Source: Phoenix dactylifera (lineage: Eukaryota > Streptophyta > Magnoliopsida > Arecales > Arecaceae). From it: a DNA stretch of 64,000 nt. The translations under genes were made by a program, and so were the position numbers. Location: contig NC_052399.1 in the NCBI RefSeq assembly GCF_009389715.1, forward strand, positions 13,705,646-13,769,645, read 5' to 3'. How positions within the stretch are numbered: the first letter of the stretch is position 1; each line of letters starts with the position of its first letter. Below, in pieces: positions 59,049-64,000 of this stretch. Below the pieces are notes generated by a model. It did not search any database and had not been told where the DNA came from. It worked only from the letters and a program-made list of their open reading frames with translations.

Positions 59049-62000
59049 ATGGCCTCATCCAATCTAACTGAAAATGCAATGCAATGCAAAACATGTCATG
59101 GCGAGGGGGACCCGAATATCCGGACCACATGGATCTCCGACAATCCTGATAAACAATCAAATACATGTCCTAATTGTCAGGTTGGTATAATTTGTTGAGA
59201 GTAAAATTCTCTCTCTTAATTATATTACAATCTCACTTTTCTACCAAAGAATACTTATATTTCAGTGTCTCAGTTTTGTACAAATTCTTAAAATATGCAT
59301 CACAAATGAATCAATGATTACTTAAATAGTGTTATCCATGTCTAACATGAAATTGAGATACATCTGACATATGATTATGCAATGTTTAAGCCTGCTTTAC
59401 ATGATTTGTTGCTTAGATCTTAAAGTACAATGATTTTCCTCCTAAGTGGGCATGATCTAAAGTGAGGGAAATCTGCAATCCTCTAATATGGTTATGGAAA
59501 CCATTGATGAGTCAGGGATAGATGAAGCGCTCTTACTTCAGGTTGGTGGATTGTTAGGAGTGGTGCTTGCTGGCTTCTTGTTTCATCAAACTGGAGAAAG
59601 TTGGATGGTGTTTTTCGTGAAATATGCAAATGGGATAATCAAAGGGGGTTTATCAGTTAGTGGATTGGAACACTTTCTTGGGTGCATGGAGACTAAAATT
59701 CTCTTTTGTTGCTTAAGAAGTCTTTGCAACTTGATGTAAGAGTGGGACTGGCATGGGCTTCTAAGAGCATTATCAATTCCTAGCTCATTAACATTATGTT
59801 TTTGCTGTGACATGAAATATTGAGATGGATGGAGTATTTTGGATCAGGCATTATGTTTTTGGGCGGATGTTAGGGAGTTGGTTTTAGAAAATGGTGTTGC
59901 GGCACTGTTCTTCTAAAGGGAGTCGGTTTTAGAAGATGGTGTTGCAGCACTGTTCTTCTAAAATCATTATCCCAAATTCTTCCTCCATTTCTTCGTATTT
60001 TGTGATGTTCTGATGTATACTAAACTTGAGGTTTTTTAAAGTAACTTTTGGCATATATCATCCACCTTTATCTCCTACACAAGGATGGCAAACACTACTA
60101 GAATTGGGACATCTACGAGGATTCTTTGAGAATGCCTTCTATAATTTAGTAATGATGATCTAGTGTGGGTCTAAGTTCTAATTTGTGATTGGGAAGACAG
60201 CATCTTTATAAAGTTTGTGGTCTCATAGAATTTTCACCACGACATTCTTTAGTACTGGGGCTGGAAGCTATGTTGGATCGAAAATGAACTACTATTGTTA
60301 GTTAAAAGACAATACAGGCAGACTATATTGGACTAACATATGAGCACCATTCTTGTGGACTCCCATTGGAGCTCTCTCTCTCTCTCTCTCTGTATCCCCA
60401 TATCTCACTTGCTCGCTCGCTCTCGCATTCTCTCTTTTCTCTCTCTCACCCCCCTCTGCATCATGGTGTATTTCTACGTATTGGCTTTTGTATTGAACTG
60501 GACTATCCGCTATGAAGTGTATAATTTTGCTTTTGGCAATCATCTTCTTTGGCTTTTAGTTTTATGCATGTCATTCCTACTCTCAGATTGAATAACTTGA
60601 AATTAAATCCACCATCACGTGCAGCTAGATCACCCTCCAAATCAAGGATTAAATTACCACGTGTTTTACTGATGCAAGTCACAAACCGCCATCATATAAT
60701 ATCACACCATACTGGAGTACATTGGTCACCTGTTAGGGACTATAATAGAAAATAGTTCCATGTCAATGCATAAAAGTACATTCTAATGCATGCTGAATCA
60801 GCATGTACTTGAATTATTATGCATCAGCATTTATCAATATGCATGATACAGCTATGCATTGTGCTTGTTCCTGCTTGGCATAGTACAACATCTGATTTCT
60901 TGATTTGGATTACTTGCATTAAGATGCTATTTTTGAGGAATATGATGCTACAACTTGCTTCAAATTCTTCCTCGACAGAGATTCTCTTGATGCTTTTTGG
61001 AGGCTATCAATCTGGTCTCTTCTGTTTAAGCAGATCATGAGCTTTTGTTTTACTAATTCTCCTCATATGTGCTTTCACCCACAGCTCCAGTTTAATTTCC
61101 AATTTTGGACATGGAATCTAAATTCCTTATCAGGTTTTACTTAAAGTATTTCTAGAATCTGACTTGAATCCCACAGTCTCACCCCTCGTACAATCCTATT
61201 GTTGAAATTTGATTCGAGGAGCTTGGCAAAAAATTTACCATTGAGCATCTATTAGAAGATCTAGTGTATTATTAGGACCAAATTATATGAAATAAACAGT
61301 CACATGGCTTTAATTATGATGTATTATTATTACTATTCTCTTTATTTATTAGGTCTTTCTATTGTTTCACTTTAGCTTAGCCTTGGAGCTATTACTTTGT
61401 AAAAAGATTTTAACTGCTGTATGCTTTATGACTACAGATTTTTAAAAGTGGGCCACTATTCATATCATCTAAAGGTAAGCTTTTTCCTATTTGCCTGGAG
61501 AAAATTGTTTACTTTGGTATGACTAACATGTTTAGGTAGTTTTCTTTTTCTTTTTTCTTGTTTGCCATTTTTGTCATTATTTGTATTATGTGAGCGAACC
61601 AGTCGACCTATTTTTAACAATCTTTGTCAGCATAGAATAACTCGAATTAGCTACATTTAGAGACTTAGCTATTGAAGTGGTAACTAATATGTAGCATGCA
61701 ATTTCTGAAACCTAGAGTATTATAAACAAAGGTTAAAGGCTAGCAAACCATCATCGATAACAGACAAAGTTGGACATCCATGGAGGAGAATAGGGGCCAG
61801 CATGGTGATTGCTTTAACTATGAGCAGCCAGGAAATTCACTTGCGATTACTGAGCAAAAACTGCAGCAGCAAATTTTATTAAAACTTCTATTTAATTCTT
61901 TTTGATGCTGTGCTGTTTTGTAGTTTAGCTCTATCTTAATACATAATTAAATATTGTGAATTTACCCGAAATTTTGCAATTTTTAGTATTTATTTTATCA

Positions 62001-62961
62001 TAGTTTGTTTAACCAGCCTTTAGAAAGGCACTTCATGTTTATCAAATCTTATACTTCAAGATAAGGCTATTTAAAATGCTTTGAGGCTTACGTGTGATGG
62101 CATATGAATTGCGGCATACTCATCACATGAAGAAGCTCTTGTCAGGCACATGCTTTGGTCTGTAGATGCTTGCAAGTTTTTACATGATGATGAAGTCCAT
62201 ACGTCACATAACATCCAAACACGAACTATCTTAATAATTTAGTTATTTTTTTATTGAAAATATGTTATATACATTGATACTAGATTACTAGGTGCCTAGT
62301 AGTATAGCGACATGCGTTAGAGCTTGGGGCATAGTTTTTAATCTTATACATGTCTTCTTGCAACCATAGCACAACATTTGTCTTTTGTCTAATATACCTC
62401 TGTTGTTTCTACTAATGTTTTTGTACCGCCCAATACTGGGGATCCCATAGTGACTCAATAAGGTACCAGTACAGTATGGGGGAGCAATATGTATTGTACC
62501 GACACATAATACAGCTGCTGTCTTGCCTCCAGTAATGTATCATGTGTTTGCAGTTTGTACCATGTGTCAATATGACATTGTACCATGCTGACCCAACCCA
62601 TACCGATAAGCTACAGGTACAAGGTCCTGTGCAGAGTTTGAACACCTTGGTACTTTTACTTTTATCAGTCCATGTCAACCATAGCATGGTGTTTCTATCT
62701 ATTCCATGCCACGTACCAACAATTAATTTGAAGTTTGAACCATTCCTCAATTGGAGCTCAGGGAGATTGTTTGTAACAATAAATTTATACTCTTAATTTT
62801 GATATTATTAATTGATCAAAAATATTGATATTTTTTGTGTAATTCATATATTGGAATTTTGTATTGCATTTGATGAAATTGCAGGAATAGGTTGGACATC
62901 ATGGAAGAAACGCTGGTTTGTTCTTACACGCACTTCATTGGTCTTCTTTAGAAGTGACCCT
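59049..62961 (+). CDS. REN1: ROP GTPase-activating protein with PH domain, REN1 type, N-terminal part
   Basis: Three coding exons are visible: 59049-59180 (ATG, 44 codons), 61438-61474, 62885-62961; phases 0, 1 and 0 agree. The second and third exons give IFKSGPLFISSKG and GIGWTSWKKRWFVLTRTS then LVFFRSDP, the opening strands of the PH domain of REN1-type RhoGAPs. The donor at 62962 is GTAAGT; the following PH exons, the RhoGAP domain and the coiled coil are beyond 64000. In Arabidopsis REN1 inactivates ROP1 GTPase and keeps its activity confined at the pollen-tube tip; related genes act more widely (family knowledge). The first exon reads MASSNLTENAMQCKTCHGEG and ends NTCPNCQ, giving two CxxC pairs. 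Introns are long (2.3, 1.4 kb here). Confidence 0.88.
59873..59963. repeat. 45-bp direct repeat, two copies, in a REN1 intron
   Basis: The block GGGAGTTGGTTTTAGAAAAT followed by GGTGTTGCGGCACTGTTCTT is repeated immediately after 45 bases with three substitutions. Confidence 0.9.
60371..60391. repeat. (CT)n microsatellite
   Basis: About 20 bp of CT dinucleotides in intron 1 of the REN1-type gene, followed by a looser CT-rich stretch to about 60450. Confidence 0.85.
62420..62720. repeat. Repeat-like block with GTACC/GGTAC words, in REN1 intron 2
   Basis: Facing words TTGTACCGCCCAATACTGGG, AAGGTACCAGTACAGTATGG, TTGTACCGACACA, GTTTGTACCATGTG and CTACAGGTACAAGG resemble the core of the TACCGG-rich foldback family. 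The ends and any target duplication could not be fixed. Confidence 0.35.
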
Positions 62962-64000
62962 GTAAGTATTTTGTTACCTTCATCTCACTGTTTAACTATT
63001 AATATATATTTATCATGTATCATTCCTGTTCTGTTATAGCTCCAAGCATTATGTGTCTGTTTTCATGTTCTGTGCTCTTGCGTGATTGAAGACTCATGGA
63101 TCTTTTCTCATAGCCAGTCTTACCTCCTTTCCTTTTTCACAAATCCTGCTCATACTAGGAAAGATTTGTCTTATAAAAGGAGTCTATTAGGTCTGGAATG
63201 GGACATTTCTGCTTGAGATATTTTGAAAAAAGGGGTCTGCCACTCTGTCTTCACCCTCTTTCCTCTCTTTGCTGCTCCTGGTCTTTGCTTGCTTTGAATA
63301 TGAAGCTTGTATCATCCTGAGGACTGTTTTCTTATATGCTGTGGAAAACTATGTGAACACCCTTCCAAACAGTGGATTACTTCTTTCATGTATCACCATT
63401 ACCTCTTATTACACTATTTTCCTCGTATCCCTTAGTTATCAGGTTTTCTATCACATCTTTGAGTCCTATTAGTTCTCTTGAATCATTTCAGGTCGAAATA
63501 GATTATATATTATAGTCCATCCTGTTTAGATTGTTCTCCTTTCTAGGTTTTAAAAACTGTGGGATGAGGCTGTCCTGATTTTTCCATGGAACGGGATGCC
63601 CATATATCAACACTTGGAATAGTGGATGTCCCATCCTGTCCCAGTCATTTCCCAACTTGTTCTGCTGACACTCAGGAGTCGGGATGGTGCCCATCTTGCT
63701 AAAATTAAAGAGAAGAGATAGTTATTTTCAGTTGTCTGCGTACCGAACACTCATTAGCCTACCTGCAGAGTTATACTAAAAGTGTTTCTTCTTCCATTAG
63801 GCTTTTATATGTCTTTTTTTGAGATTGTGTAATGTCATAGGGTTTATTCACATGACAAATAAAGTTTGCACAGAATTTTAACTTCATTCACACCTATGGC
63901 TAGGAAATCTGCTAGATTCATTGTTCGACCAGGTGGAAAGTCGAAAGAGGCACCTCCTCTATTATGCTCAAGTTACTTGCTCTCTCAAAACGAAAACCAA
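62962..64000. other. REN1 intron 3 up to the window end
   Basis: No further PH-domain exon is recognisable before the end of the window. A partly self-complementary block at about 63565-63700 with GGGATG/CATCCC words (GATGTCCCATCCTGTCCC) may be another small MITE. Confidence 0.4.

Noticed and set aside
1..64000. CRISPR array, prokaryotic operon or viral genome
   Set aside because: Spliced genes with plant families throughout; the repeat arrays have no spacer-like unique segments between constant repeats.

Overview
The window is plant nuclear DNA. Genes are split by long AT-rich introns, there are no operons, and most of the sequence is intronic or intergenic. Very GC-rich first exons followed by AT-rich downstream exons, and GC-rich single-exon genes, are typical of commelinid monocots. 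The intron sizes and repeat style suggest a palm (Arecaceae); that is an inference from texture and remembered family proteins, not from a search.

Five protein-coding genes can be supported. (1) Minus strand, below 1 to 6468: a class-3 lipase of the plant calmodulin-binding/heat-shock type; four exons assemble in phase to 345 codons and the 3' end lies outside the window. (2) Plus strand, 13373-13957: a single-exon invertase/pectin methylesterase inhibitor. (3) Minus strand, 22450-28736, with a 5'UTR exon near 30302-30430: an MRF-type translation regulator with four MA3 domains. (4) Plus strand, 35841-49442: an 11-exon leucine-rich-repeat protein resembling LKB1/STK11-interacting protein; all exons join in phase to 1142 residues if one base is added in a G-run near the start codon. 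(5) Plus strand, about 56400 to beyond 64000: a ROP GTPase-activating protein of the REN1 type, of which only the N-terminus and the start of the PH domain are here.

Between and inside these genes lie transposon-derived sequences: a 5'-truncated LINE with an RNase H tail (17685-18118), MITE-like inverted-repeat elements at 3055-3376 and 10615-10871, an AT-rich dispersed element in three copies, two of them next to (TA)n tracts, and a foldback family with a TACCGG-rich core inside introns of gene 4 (39670-39854 and 48253-48689, the latter with a clean 10-bp target duplication). The strangest sequence is 51815-52672, an array of about 180-bp units built from hairpins with arms like TTCTATGCGG / CCGCATAGAA, set between two GC-rich blocks with no recognisable gene.

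The points I find most notable are: the hairpin array; three introns (one in gene 1, two in gene 4) that reading frame and splice phase both force to be GC-AG; a 705-bp tandem duplication in gene 3 that copies most of its first coding exon in compatible phase; the apparent one-base deletion at the start of gene 4; and the long foldback in an intron of gene 4. The genes show no sign of working together in one pathway; they are ordinary chromosomal neighbours.
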